Assembly (NCBI GenBank): GCA_943787985.1
Contig: CALSOO010000004.1
Coordinates: forward strand, 248,001 to 312,000
Reading direction: 5' to 3'
Length of the DNA: 64,000 nt
Origin: an uncultured Paracoccaceae bacterium
Lineage (GTDB): Bacteria > Pseudomonadota > Alphaproteobacteria > Rhodobacterales > Rhodobacteraceae
The notes beneath the pieces are model-generated. The model had not been told where the DNA came from. It made no database searches and worked only from the letters and a program-made list of their open reading frames with translations. Both the position numbers and the translations under genes were made by a program. Positions 45,600-54,641 of the stretch are shown piece after piece; the first letter of the stretch is position 1; each line of letters starts with the position of its first letter.

Positions 45600-46972
45600 G
45601 CACAACGATCTACAAAAAACTTGCGCATAAACCGTTCCGTATCGTGGGCGGCGATGGGGTTTGGCTGCACCCAGAAAATCATGCACCGCTGTTAGATGCT
45701 TGCGGAGGAGTTGTTGTTACCAGCTTGGGTCATTGCCATCCGCGCATTGTCGCGGCGATGAAAGAAAATGCCGACAAAATCACATGGGCACACGCGGCCA
45801 GCTTTACGAGTGATGCCGCCGAAGAGCTGTCAGAGTTTCTGACCCAGCGTGCAGGCCCGGGCTTGTCACATGCACAGTTCCTGTCTGGTGGATCTGAAGC
45901 GATGGAAGTCGCATTCAAGGTTGCTTACCAATACCATTGCGAACGGGGTGAGCCCGGCCGCCAGCATTTCATCTCACGGCGTCAAAGCTATCATGGTAGT
46001 ACATTTGGCACTTTGGCCGTATCGCATAACCTGGCAAGACGCGGTGTCTTTGATAAGATTTTGCCGCCGATCGAGTGCGTTTCCGCCTGCAACGCATATC
46101 GCGGTCAACAACCGAGTGAGGATACACCGGCTTATGTCACGCGCCTTGCACAAGAATTGGACGCCCTGATTCAGCGCCTGGGGCCAGGCACCATTGCGGG
46201 ATTTGTCGCGGAACCCGTGGTAGGTTCAACAAACGGTGCCGTTCCTGCAGTGCCGGGGTACTTCAAGGCAATGCGAGACGTGTGCCACAAGCACGGTGTG
46301 TTGCTGATCCTCGATGACGTGATGTCTGGAATGGGCCGCACGGGCCATCTGTTCTCGCACGTCGAGGATGGCGTCTCTCCAGATATTCTGGCCATCGGAA
46401 AAGGATTGGCTGCCGGCTATCAACCGATTTCCGGGTACTTAATTGCACCACATATCCATGACACTTTACTGCGCGGCTCGGGTGTACTGCAAAACGGTCA
46501 GACGCACGTAAATCACCCGTTCGCATGCGCCGTCGCACTAGAAGTACAGAAAACCATCGAAGATGAGGCGTTGATCCAGGCTGTGAATGTTCGCGGTGCC
46601 CAGTTGCGCGCTGGTCTTGCTGCCCTCGCCGCTCGCCACCCCTTCATTGGTGATGTCCGAGGGCGCGGTTTGTTTCTTGGAATTGAATTTGTCGCCGATA
46701 AAGCGACCAAGGCCCCGCTACCCAATGGCGCAAAGCATGCAGCAGCTTTGAAACAGGCAGGTTTTGATCAAGGGCTTTTGCTCTACCCCGGCAATGGCAC
46801 GGCGGACGGCCACGAGGGGTGCCACATTCTATTCGCTCCACCGTTTATTGCATCCCAGGAAGACATCGGTGAGCTACTTTCCCGGTTCGAACTCGTGTTG
46901 TCCCAATGTCATGATAACATGGTCGCGGACGTAAATGCACTGCCAGCATCCAAAATCCAGGAAAAAGTATAA
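45596..46972 (+). CDS. Class III PLP-dependent aminotransferase
   Basis: 458-aa fold-type I enzyme. It has VVVTSLGHCHPRIVAAMKEN, FLSGGSEAMEVAFKVAYQYH, SRRQSYHGSTFGTLAVS, the PLP Asp in VLLILDDVMSGMGRTGHLFS, and the Schiff-base Lys in ILAIGKGLAAGYQPISGYLI followed by TFQTHVNHP-like GQTHVNHPFACAVALEVQ. The family covers omega-amino acid and diamine transaminases, so it probably makes or consumes an amino or aldehyde precursor. The start at 45596 is fixed by the overlap with the 51-aa gene. The gene is intact. Confidence 0.9.
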   Translation: MSTTIYKKLAHKPFRIVGGDGVWLHPENHAPLLDACGGVVVTSLGHCHPRIVAAMKENADKITWAHAASFTSDAAEELSEFLTQRAGPGLSHAQFLSGGSEAMEVAFKVAYQYHCERGEPGRQHFISRRQSYHGSTFGTLAVSHNLARRGVFDKILPPIECVSACNAYRGQQPSEDTPAYVTRLAQELDALIQRLGPGTIAGFVAEPVVGSTNGAVPAVPGYFKAMRDVCHKHGVLLILDDVMSGMGRTGHLFSHVEDGVSPDILAIGKGLAAGYQPISGYLIAPHIHDTLLRGSGVLQNGQTHVNHPFACAVALEVQKTIEDEALIQAVNVRGAQLRAGLAALAARHPFIGDVRGRGLFLGIEFVADKATKAPLPNGAKHAAALKQAGFDQGLLLYPGNGTADGHEGCHILFAPPFIASQEDIGELLSRFELVLSQCHDNMVADVNALPASKIQEKV

Positions 46973-46976
46973 CTCT

Positions 46977-47946
46977 ATGACTGATCAAAAAGCGCAACGA
47001 TCGCAGAAATTCATTACAAATCCTCAGTTGGAGCGTTTCACAGGGTCCTTTGTCGGGATCGTTACGCCATTCAATGAAGACCAAACCATCAACTATGATC
47101 GCTTGCATGATTTGGTCGCATTCCAAGCTGTGAACGGGACCAAAGGAGTTAATTTCCTTGCGATCGGTGGCGAAGGGTCGGCAGTATCGCGCGCCGAACG
47201 CAGTGAGTTCTTGCGCATCACATCACAGTTTGACCGCGCCGGGATGACATTTGTCTATGCTTGCATTGGCAACAGCACACTTGATGTCTGCACTATGGTT
47301 GAAGAGGTGGCGACGGTTGGTGGTGATGCTGCAATGATCATGGTCCCGCCTAATATCGCGCCGTCTGACCAGGACGCTGAAATCTATTTTGAAGAGATCG
47401 CGCGAAGTTCAGCCATCCCACTTGGCATTTTCAATAACCCTGCGCGTCTGATCACTGATCACTGATCTAAGTATCGAAGTCATCGAACGCTTGCTGACTC
47501 TTGAGCAGATCGTGTTTTATAAAGAAGGCTCGTCGCAGACCGGCAAGGTCGTCGAGCTTTTGACGAAGGGCCACGATGCATGCATTTTTGCAGATGATGT
47601 GACCGATCCCGACACATTGGTTGGGGCTTGGGCCATGGGTGCGGATGGTATTTTTAATATCTCGGCCAATTTAATTCCGAGCGCGCTGGCCAAGCTGGCC
47701 GCACCTTGGAATCATATTGATGACGTGACCCGCTTCCGGTCGCTAGTTTCGGATGTGTTGCCGATAATTCGATACTGCTATGATGGGCGTGCGCCGATCA
47801 ATCTCAAGCGTGCAATGAACGCAGCGGGTTTGAGGGCAGGGGGCACACGCGCGCCGCTGAACCTGCACCATGACGAAGTTTCGAGCGACATTTTGGATCG
47901 TATCCTTCAGAGTCAAGCCATGCCCAAGTGGGCTGTTCAGTCATGA
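46977..47946 (+). pseudogene. DapA-family aldolase/lyase, frameshifted by 7-bp duplication
   Basis: Schiff-base aldolase of the dihydrodipicolinate synthase/N-acetylneuraminate lyase family. The first part reads FTGSFVGIVTPFNEDQTINY, VNFLAIGGEGSAVSRAERSE, MIMVPPNIAPSDQD and IPLGIFNNPARLITD. It stops at 47465; the rest continues in another frame: IEVIERLLTLEQIVFYKEGS with the Lys of YKEGS, HDACIFADDVTDPDTLVGAW and GADGIFNISANLIPSA. The break is a tandem copy of ATCACTG at 47451-47464; removing one copy restores LITDLSIEVIE. The family's usual active-site Tyr (YN-P) is Phe here (FNNP). It overlaps the exporter gene by four bases. Confidence 0.88.
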
Positions 47947-48578
47947 TCCTGAGTACGTTTCTGCCGCCACTGATCGTGCACTTTCTGGTGGTGATCACAC
48001 CTGGTCCGGCGAATATCCTGATCATGCAACGCTCCGCCGCGCAGGGACGGACTGCAGGATTATACATCGCCGCGGGCGTGGTCACTGGTGCTGCCATGTG
48101 GGCCACAGCCGTCTTCTTTGCCATCACGTTCAGTTATAAGCTGTCGCCGATTGTCTCTGCGGGGTTGGGCATTTTTGGAGCCGCATACTTGGCCTATTTG
48201 GGTTATAAAATCATTCGTGGTCGCCACGGCTCCGTTATCGATAATCAAGAGACATTACAGAACAAACCCAACCTGCAGGCCTACTTGCAAGGGTTCTTGT
48301 TGCACGCAACCAACCCTAAGGCATTCTTTGGCTGGTTGGCCATCATATCCGTGGGACAGGTCGACGCCGCTGTATCAGGCGATCTTTTGACTATCGTTGT
48401 GCTTTGCACGTTTCAGGCGATGATTGTGCTTTCTGCATATGCTTTAGTGTTTTCTTCGGGCGGGGTCGTCGTTGTCTACCGAAAGCATAAAAGCATCGTG
48501 GACTTGGTGTTTGGGATTATCCTGATCCTCTTTGCTTCTGTTACATTGAACCATCTGCTTGTGGGTTTTACACCATAG
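47943..48578 (+). CDS. LysE/RhtB-family amino acid exporter
   Basis: 211-aa inner-membrane exporter. The family N-terminus is MILSTFLPPLIVHFLVVITP then GPANILIMQRSAAQGRTAGL, followed by FGAAYLAYLGYKIIRG, QAYLQGFLLHATNPKAFFGW (the conserved NPK-x-F motif) and a C-terminal helix ending FASVTLNHLLVGFTP. About six helices, usual length, intact. As the last gene of the operon it fits export of an amino-acid-like product or overflow precursor. Confidence 0.93.
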   Translation: MILSTFLPPLIVHFLVVITPGPANILIMQRSAAQGRTAGLYIAAGVVTGAAMWATAVFFAITFSYKLSPIVSAGLGIFGAAYLAYLGYKIIRGRHGSVIDNQETLQNKPNLQAYLQGFLLHATNPKAFFGWLAIISVGQVDAAVSGDLLTIVVLCTFQAMIVLSAYALVFSSGGVVVVYRKHKSIVDLVFGIILILFASVTLNHLLVGFTP

Positions 48579-48675
48579 TAAGCCTCCCTAAGGAAGCCGC
48601 CGTACAATTCGCGTGAACCGACGTCAGCTTACCTGTCGAAAGTAGCCATTTGAAATTTGCGTTCAGGCCGTTGGA

Positions 48676-49383
48676 CTATTGATCTCTCGTTTGGAGCAAT
48701 TCCCGTAGGTTTTGCGCCTGAACGGGGCGATCACGTAAATCGAGTGCCGAGTTTAGATCGACGAGGTGGCTGTGCATCAGCTCTTCAGCATTTTGCTCAT
48801 CACCATCGGCAATGGATTGCACGAGTGCGTGATGGGCGTGGCTTTCACACAGCGCACTTTCGCGCCGCCAATAGAGTGCGATGACTAATGAAGAACGGGC
48901 GATCAGAGTTTCGATAAACTGACTTATTGTGTCCTGATCTGCAATCCGTGCGATCTCAATATGGAAGCGTCCAGACAGGTTGAGCGCACGGCCATTATCG
49001 CCAGCATCCAAGGCCAAGTGCTCTTGAGCAATGTGATCTTTCAAAATCTCAATATCGCGTGGTGTGGCACGGCTGGCGGCGGAACGGGCGGTGCGCGGTT
49101 CTAGCAATGCGCGCGCTTCAAACACTTCGCGGGCCTCACGCGGGGTTGGACTTGCGACAAATGCGCCTTTGTTGCGCTGGATTTCCACAAGCTGAACATG
49201 CGCGAGTGATTGAAGCGCCGCACGTACAACAGTGCGTGACACATTGTAGATTTCTCCAATTTCGTCCTCTCCCAGCTTTGTACTTGGCGCGAGACGATGT
49301 TCATGAATCGCCAAAGCCAGTGCATCAGCCACCTTTTGCGTCGCATCTTGAGGTTTGGCTTTGGGGATGGGCTGTGCCTGCAT
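48676..49383 (-). CDS. GntR-family (FCD-type) transcriptional regulator
   Basis: 235 aa from MQAQPIPKAKPQDATQKVAD at 49383; the frame is open to 49404. The winged helix is LAPSTKLGEDEIGEIYNVSR and TVVRAALQSLAHVQLVEIQR followed by NKGAFVASPTPREAREVFEA. The FCD domain has RTARSAASRATPRDIEILKD and FHIEIARIADQDTISQFIET with ESHAHHALVQSIADGDEQNA. It diverges from the ABC transporter operon, with an ATTGTATACAAT dyad between them, so it probably represses that operon. Confidence 0.92.
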   Translation of the reverse strand: MQAQPIPKAKPQDATQKVADALALAIHEHRLAPSTKLGEDEIGEIYNVSRTVVRAALQSLAHVQLVEIQRNKGAFVASPTPREAREVFEARALLEPRTARSAASRATPRDIEILKDHIAQEHLALDAGDNGRALNLSGRFHIEIARIADQDTISQFIETLIARSSLVIALYWRRESALCESHAHHALVQSIADGDEQNAEELMHSHLVDLNSALDLRDRPVQAQNLRELLQTRDQ

Positions 49384-49443
49384 GGGAGATTCCTTCAGAA
49401 TCACTGATGCCAGAGGTATGCTGCGTGAACAAGGTGCGGCTTA

Positions 49444-49455
49444 ATTGTATACAAT
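49444..49455. promoter_or_regulatory. 12-bp palindrome, candidate GntR operator
   Basis: ATTGTATACAAT is a perfect palindrome 60 bp upstream of the GntR start in the 221-bp divergent gap. It is typical of FCD-type GntR sites. Confidence 0.65.
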
Positions 49456-49604
49456 CTAGAATTCATATTGTGCTCAATGTTTGAGCGCTATCGAATTTGT
49501 TCGCCCAATTTTATGCCATCTATCTGACTTCTTCCCAGAAACGGTAGGCACTGTTTGAATTTCGTCATCACAAGCGCCCAACTCATTTCAGCACAGGAGC
49601 AACC

Positions 49605-50588
49605 ATGACGTCAAAACATGATCTGGAACTGGTGAAAGTCACCAAACGGTATGGTCCGACCGTCGCCGTGGATGCGATACAGCATAGGTTTCAGCCATCC
49701 TCCTATACCTGCCTGCTCGGGCCATCGGGTTGTGGAAAATCATCGACCCTGCGGATGATTGCGGGTCATGAAAGCGTGACCGAGGGTGCGATTTTGCTGT
49801 CCGGGCGTGACATCTGCACTCTGCCGCCCGCACAGCGCGGCACCGCGATGATGTTTCAGAATTACGCTTTGTTTCCGCATCTTAGCGTCCTTGATAACGT
49901 TGCATTCAGCTTGAAAATGAAGGGTGTGGACGTCAAAAATCGCCAATCCAAGGCGGGCGAGATGCTTGAGTTGGTTGATCTAACGGCGCTGGCAGATCGA
50001 CTGCCTGATCAATTGTCTGGCGGGCAACAACAGCGCGTCGCGCTGGCTCGCGCATTGATCACAAGGCCCGAAGTTTTATTGCTGGATGAACCGCTGTCAG
50101 CGCTGGACCCGTTCTTGCGCATCCGTATGCGTGGCGAGCTGAAAAAGCTGCAAAAGGAATTGGGCATCAGCTTCATCCACGTCACCCACGGGCAAGACGA
50201 AGCACTGGCCTTGGCCGACGAGATCGTCGTGATGAATGACGCGGTGATCGAACAGGCGGGTCCTGCACGCGATGTGTTCAACGCCCCCAAAACCCGTTTT
50301 GTTGCGCAGTTTATGGGCGGCCATAATGTCATCGCCCTGCCGGAGGGACATTTCGCAATCCGCACAGATGCCGTCGCAATCACCGCTCCAAAAATGGGCA
50401 AATTGGACGCTCATGTGACCGCAGTTGAATACCAAGGCACCCACGTATCCTTGTTGTCGCGCATTGCTGGCGACCAGGAAATCACAGCGCTGGTGCCCGA
50501 AGCCGAATACTTCACCACCCCGCATCACCCCGGCGACCAGATCGGTCTGCAGTGGGATGCCAAAAACCTTCACCAACTGACCGCATAA
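49605..50588 (+). CDS. Spermidine/putrescine-type ABC transporter, ATP-binding protein
   Basis: 327-aa PotA-like ATPase. Walker A is GPSGCGKSSTLRMIAG, the Q-loop MMFQNYALFPHLSVLDNVAF, the signature LSGGQQQRVALARAL, Walker B VLLLDEPLSALDPFLRIRMR, and the switch His lies in IHVTHGQDEALALADEIVVM. A C-terminal TOBE-like region follows (KLDAHVTAVEYQGTHVSLLS). The start MTSKHDLELVKVTKRYG follows CAGGAGCAACC. First gene of a five-gene operon. Confidence 0.95.
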   Translation: MTSKHDLELVKVTKRYGPTVAVDAIQHRFQPSSYTCLLGPSGCGKSSTLRMIAGHESVTEGAILLSGRDICTLPPAQRGTAMMFQNYALFPHLSVLDNVAFSLKMKGVDVKNRQSKAGEMLELVDLTALADRLPDQLSGGQQQRVALARALITRPEVLLLDEPLSALDPFLRIRMRGELKKLQKELGISFIHVTHGQDEALALADEIVVMNDAVIEQAGPARDVFNAPKTRFVAQFMGGHNVIALPEGHFAIRTDAVAITAPKMGKLDAHVTAVEYQGTHVSLLSRIAGDQEITALVPEAEYFTTPHHPGDQIGLQWDAKNLHQLTA

Positions 50589-50623
50589 ATCGCGGCACTT
50601 CACCACTGACAAGGAGACGACGC

Positions 50624-51910
50624 ATGACCAAATTTACATCACGGACCAGCCTAAGCCGCCGCACATTGCTGAAAGGGGCCGCATCCACAGCGATTGCGGC
50701 CGGTTCTACGACCCTTGGCGCGCCGATGCTTTGGGCGCAAAACATCAAGGACGTCACCATCCGCCAGTTTGGCACAGGGGTGTCCAACCTCAATGATGTC
50801 GCCAACAAAGTGAAAGAAGATCTTGGCTTTACGCTTGAAATGACTGCTCTGGATACGGACAGCGTGACACAACGCGCAGCCACACAGCCCAACAGCTTTG
50901 ACATCGCAGACATCGAATACTTTATCTGTAAAAAGGTTTGGGCCGCTGGCAATATGCAGGCAATGGACACGTCCAAGATCGCCAATTACGACAAGATCGC
51001 CGGGACTTTCCGCAGTGGTCTTTTGACACCGACAAGCACAATTGCACAGGGCACAGCACCACATACCGTCGGCTTTACGTCGGGCCCGAACGGTAAAGAT
51101 TTTGTACAAGAAGAATCCGGTTGGATGACCCTCATCCCGACGATCTACAACGCTGACACGCTGGGCATCCGCCCCGATCTGATCGGCCGTCCGATCAACA
51201 ACTGGTCCGAGCTTTTGAACCCTGAATTCAAAGGCAAAGCATCCATTCTCGACATCTCGTCTATCGGGATCATGGACATGGCGATGGTCGTGGAATCCAT
51301 GGGCGAATACACTTACCCCGACAAAGGCAATATGACCAAAGAAGAGATCGATCTGACGCTCGGCATCTTTACAGAGGCCAAGAAAAACGGCCAGTTCCGC
51401 GCGTTCTGGAAGTCCTTTGACGAAAGCGTCAACCTGATGGCGTCCGGCGAAGTCGTGATCCAGTCCATGTGGTCCCCTGCGATCACAGCCGTCAAATCGC
51501 AAGGTGTCCCATGCGTCTACCAGCCTTTGGAAGAAGGCTACCGCTCGTGGGGCGGTGGTTTGGGCATCTCTGCTGCACTGTCTGGTCTGGAGCTTGAAGC
51601 TGCCTATGAATACATCAACTGGTACCTCTCCGGCTGGGTTGGCGGCTATCTGATGCGTCAGGGCTATTACTCTGCTGTTCCAGAAACGTCGAAAGAGTTC
51701 ATGACCGCAGACGAATGGGGCTTCTGGTACGAAGGCAAAGCCGCGATGGGCGACATCTTGTCCCCAACAGGAGACAAGCTGGCAGGTGCGGGCGAAGTTC
51801 GCGATGGTGGGGCCTTCCTTGATCGAATGGGATCAGTGGTGTGCTGGAACTCCGTCATGGATGAAAACCAATACATGGTCCGCAAGTGGAACGAATTTAT
51901 CGCCGCTTAA
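50624..51910 (+). CDS. ABC transporter substrate-binding protein, Tat-exported
   Basis: 428-aa PotD-like periplasmic binding protein. The N-terminus carries a twin-arginine motif in SLSRRTLLKGAASTAIAAGS, so export is probably by Tat. The mature region has DVTIRQFGTGVSNLNDVANK, PTIYNADTLGIRPDLIGRPI and NWSELLNPEFKGKASILDIS with WGGGLGISAALSGLELEAAY near the end. The start at 50624 follows AAGGAG; the longer frame is rejected because it overlaps the ATPase gene. Ligand unknown: a polyamine or a small organic nitrogen compound. Confidence 0.92.
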   Translation: MTKFTSRTSLSRRTLLKGAASTAIAAGSTTLGAPMLWAQNIKDVTIRQFGTGVSNLNDVANKVKEDLGFTLEMTALDTDSVTQRAATQPNSFDIADIEYFICKKVWAAGNMQAMDTSKIANYDKIAGTFRSGLLTPTSTIAQGTAPHTVGFTSGPNGKDFVQEESGWMTLIPTIYNADTLGIRPDLIGRPINNWSELLNPEFKGKASILDISSIGIMDMAMVVESMGEYTYPDKGNMTKEEIDLTLGIFTEAKKNGQFRAFWKSFDESVNLMASGEVVIQSMWSPAITAVKSQGVPCVYQPLEEGYRSWGGGLGISAALSGLELEAAYEYINWYLSGWVGGYLMRQGYYSAVPETSKEFMTADEWGFWYEGKAAMGDILSPTGDKLAGAGEVRDGGAFLDRMGSVVCWNSVMDENQYMVRKWNEFIAA

Positions 51911-51968
51911 GAACATCCAACGGGTGCGCCAAGGGGCGCACCCACCCAATCCAATACAAAGAATATTC

Positions 51969-52832
51969 ATGAAAAAGCTGTTAGAAAATCGCAATGTAGC
52001 CGGCTGGCTCATGGTGTCTCCCCTTGCGACTGTACTGCTGGTTTTTCTCGTTATGCCAATTGTACTTATCGTCATAGTCAGCTTTTGGCGTGCGACTGAA
52101 TTTTCCATCATTCCGGCCTTTGAATGGGACAATTACGCTTTCTTGTTTGGGTCACCCGTCACCTACACAGTCTTTCTCAACACCTTCAAATATGCGTTCA
52201 TTACATGGGCCTTTACCTTGGTGGTCGGGTTCACCGTTGCCTATTATCTGGCATTCCATATTCGAAGCCTGACGTGGCAGGTGGCACTTTTTCTGCTCTG
52301 CACGATCCCGTTCTGGACGTCCAACATCATTCGTATGATCAGTTGGATTCCATTTCTCGGGCGCAACGGCATCGCCAATTCCACGCTGATGTCTTGGGGC
52401 GTTATAGACGAACCAGTCGAGTGGCTGTTGTTCTCAGATTTCGCCGTCATCCTCGCATTTGTGCACCTCTACACCTTGTTCATGGTCGTACCGATCTTCA
52501 ACACGATGATGCGGATCGACAAATCCCTGATTGAGGCGGCGCGCGATGCAGGCGCAAACGGCGCTCAAATCTTGTGGAACGTCATTATCCCGTTGACCAA
52601 GCCCGGCATTATGATTGGCACCATTTTCGTGGTCACGCTGGTGATGGGAGACTTCATCACGGTTCGCTTTATGAGCGGCAGTCAATCGGCCAATGTGGGC
52701 CGTCTGATATCAAACGACATTGCACTGCTCCAATATCCAAGCGCGTCTGCCACCGCGATCGTGCTGCTCGCGACAGTGCTGATCACCATCGGCATCCTTC
52801 TGCGCTTTGTCGACATTCGGAAAGAACTGTAA
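51969..52832 (+). CDS. ABC transporter permease (PotB-like)
   Basis: 287-aa permease. It has MVSPLATVLLVFLVMPIVLI, the region between helices VSFWRATEFSIIPAFEWDNY, CTIPFWTSNIIRMISWIPFL and the coupling motif EAARDAGANGAQILWNVIIP. The start MKKLLENRNVAGWL at 51969 fits the family. It overlaps the next permease by one base (TAATG). Confidence 0.94.
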   Translation: MKKLLENRNVAGWLMVSPLATVLLVFLVMPIVLIVIVSFWRATEFSIIPAFEWDNYAFLFGSPVTYTVFLNTFKYAFITWAFTLVVGFTVAYYLAFHIRSLTWQVALFLLCTIPFWTSNIIRMISWIPFLGRNGIANSTLMSWGVIDEPVEWLLFSDFAVILAFVHLYTLFMVVPIFNTMMRIDKSLIEAARDAGANGAQILWNVIIPLTKPGIMIGTIFVVTLVMGDFITVRFMSGSQSANVGRLISNDIALLQYPSASATAIVLLATVLITIGILLRFVDIRKEL

Positions 52833-53668
52833 TGGAACCGCGCCCAAGATCATTCTACGTCCTCTCCGTGTTCTTCGCGCTGTTTGTGCTGTTCCTTTAC
52901 GGTCCGACCCTGACGATTGGCATACTGTCATTCCAAGGCGAGGGCGGCGGCCTGACCTTTCCAATGCGCGGCGTGTCGATGTATTGGTTTTACGATTTGT
53001 TCGAGCAACAGGCCGTTGGCGACATTTGGGGCAGTTTTCGCCGCTCAATCGTGTTGGGCTTGATGGTCATGGTGACAACCGTCGTCGTGTCGGTTATGGG
53101 CGGCTTGGCGTTTCGCAAAAAATTCGCAGGCTCGGGCATTCTGTTTTACCTGATCATCACGGCGCTGGTGATCCCGTCGATCCTTGTGTCACTGGGCGTG
53201 GGCCTGTTGTTTTCGCAAAGCGGGCTCAACGTGCATTGGTCGACATCCGGCTTTGGCGCGCAATTGACATGGACACTTCCATTCGGCCTGCTGATCATGT
53301 TCGCTGTCTTCAATCGTTTCGACAAAAGCTTCGAGGAAGCCGCCCGCGATCTTGGGGCATCCCCATGGCAAACAATCCGCTATGTCGTGTTGCCGATAAT
53401 TGCTCCTTCGCTGATTGGCGTCGCCTTGTTTGGCTTCACGCTCAGCTATGACGAATTCGCGCGTACTTTGTTGACGGCGGGCAGCTACAACACCCTGCCG
53501 TTGGAAATCTACGGGATGACGACCAATGTGACCTCGCCTGTGCTGTATGCGCTTGGCACACTGACAACGCTGTTCTCGCTGTTGATCATCGCAGTGTTCC
53601 TCGTTCTCGCACTCCTCAGCAATCGGCGCAAAGCGCGTGCAGGCAGTGATGCGGGAAAGGCTGTTTGA
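52832..53668 (+). CDS. ABC transporter permease (PotC-like)
   Basis: 278-aa second permease. It has FFALFVLFLYGPTLTIGILS, LIITALVIPSILVSLGVGLL, the coupling loop EEAARDLGASPWQTIRYVVL and SYDEFARTLLTAGSYNTLPL. The stop overlaps the racemase-family start by one base (TGATG). The longer open frame upstream is antisense-like overlap with the first permease and is not used. Confidence 0.94.
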   Translation: MEPRPRSFYVLSVFFALFVLFLYGPTLTIGILSFQGEGGGLTFPMRGVSMYWFYDLFEQQAVGDIWGSFRRSIVLGLMVMVTTVVVSVMGGLAFRKKFAGSGILFYLIITALVIPSILVSLGVGLLFSQSGLNVHWSTSGFGAQLTWTLPFGLLIMFAVFNRFDKSFEEAARDLGASPWQTIRYVVLPIIAPSLIGVALFGFTLSYDEFARTLLTAGSYNTLPLEIYGMTTNVTSPVLYALGTLTTLFSLLIIAVFLVLALLSNRRKARAGSDAGKAV

Positions 53669-54303
53669 TGATTGTCCTTATCAACCCCAATAGCACTGAG
53701 GCTATGACCCAAGCTATGGTGGAAACCGTATCGAAAGCGGGCATCGTGCTGGAAGGCTGGACATCCGTTGATGGGCCCGCCGCAATCCAGGGATCTGAGG
53801 ATGGTGCGGCCTGCATCCCACCCTTGTTGGCGCTCGTTCGCAAAGCATCTGATGCAGGTGCGAAGACGATTATCATCGGTTGTTTTGACGATACAGGGCT
53901 GGAGGCAGCCCGCGAAATAGCCACCTGTCCCGTCATTGGCATTGGCCAGGCAGCCTATCACATGGCAGTTCTGGCGGGTGGGCGTTTTTCAGTTGTGACC
54001 ACTTTGGCCGTTTCTGTTCCCATTCTGGAAGACAACATCCACGCCTATGGCTTCACATCCAAACTGGCCCGCGTCCGCGCCTGTGGTGTCCCTGTTCTAG
54101 ATCTGGAAACAGACCCTGCCGGAACCGCTCCTGCCGTAGTGGGAGAAATCAAACGTGCTGTCGCGGAAGACAAGGTTGATGTCGTGGTACTTGGGTGCGC
54201 TGGTATGGTCCATATTCCGGCGTATTTTTGTGAAGAGGGACCTGTTCGGCTTATTGATGGCGTCACATCAGCCGCGCAACTTGCATTTCTTTTGGCTAAG
54301 TAA
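53668..54303 (+). CDS. Aspartate/glutamate/hydantoin racemase family protein
   Basis: 211-aa cofactor-independent racemase-fold protein. It has MIVLINPNSTEAMTQAMVET with the NPNST motif of hydantoin racemases, the first catalytic Cys in AKTIIIGCFDDTGLEAAREI and the second in VDVVVLGCAGMVHIPAYFCE, plus VIGIGQAAYHMAVLAGGRFS. Cotranscription with a Pot-type importer and a GntR gene suggests uptake and racemisation of a hydantoin or amino acid derivative. The related maleate isomerase/AroM branches are less likely given NPNST. Confidence 0.88.
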   Translation: MIVLINPNSTEAMTQAMVETVSKAGIVLEGWTSVDGPAAIQGSEDGAACIPPLLALVRKASDAGAKTIIIGCFDDTGLEAAREIATCPVIGIGQAAYHMAVLAGGRFSVVTTLAVSVPILEDNIHAYGFTSKLARVRACGVPVLDLETDPAGTAPAVVGEIKRAVAEDKVDVVVLGCAGMVHIPAYFCEEGPVRLIDGVTSAAQLAFLLAK

Positions 54304-54641
54304 AGTTCAGAACCGGACCAGAGATCGGCACTTTAGAGTATCAGTGAACGCCTGCCGGGTTTCCCGAAGCCGCCATTTATTCGGGCTGTAGCATTGGCCC
54401 AAATGGGCTCTTTGCGGACCTTGGAAGCCAATGGCATGAAGACATGCGGTACGAACGCACACAGGGCTTTACCAGAGAGCGTTGGAACGGCAGTGGCACA
54501 CGTTGCCGCATCAATTCAACGTCGTCTCAGGGGCTTTGAGACGCGTGGTTTTTCTAGTTCTTCGAGTGGCCCAGTTCATTGGAACGTAACCAGTTTCTAG
54601 AAGCAGCTCGCACCAACAAAAGGATACGGTCATTCAGCAGG
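54304..54641. other. Intergenic, no gene seen
   Basis: 338 bp between two convergent genes. No coding frame is supported. A small inverted repeat GCCCAAATGGGC at about 54397-54408 is followed by TCTTTG; it may be a weak terminator of the racemase operon. Confidence 0.4.
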
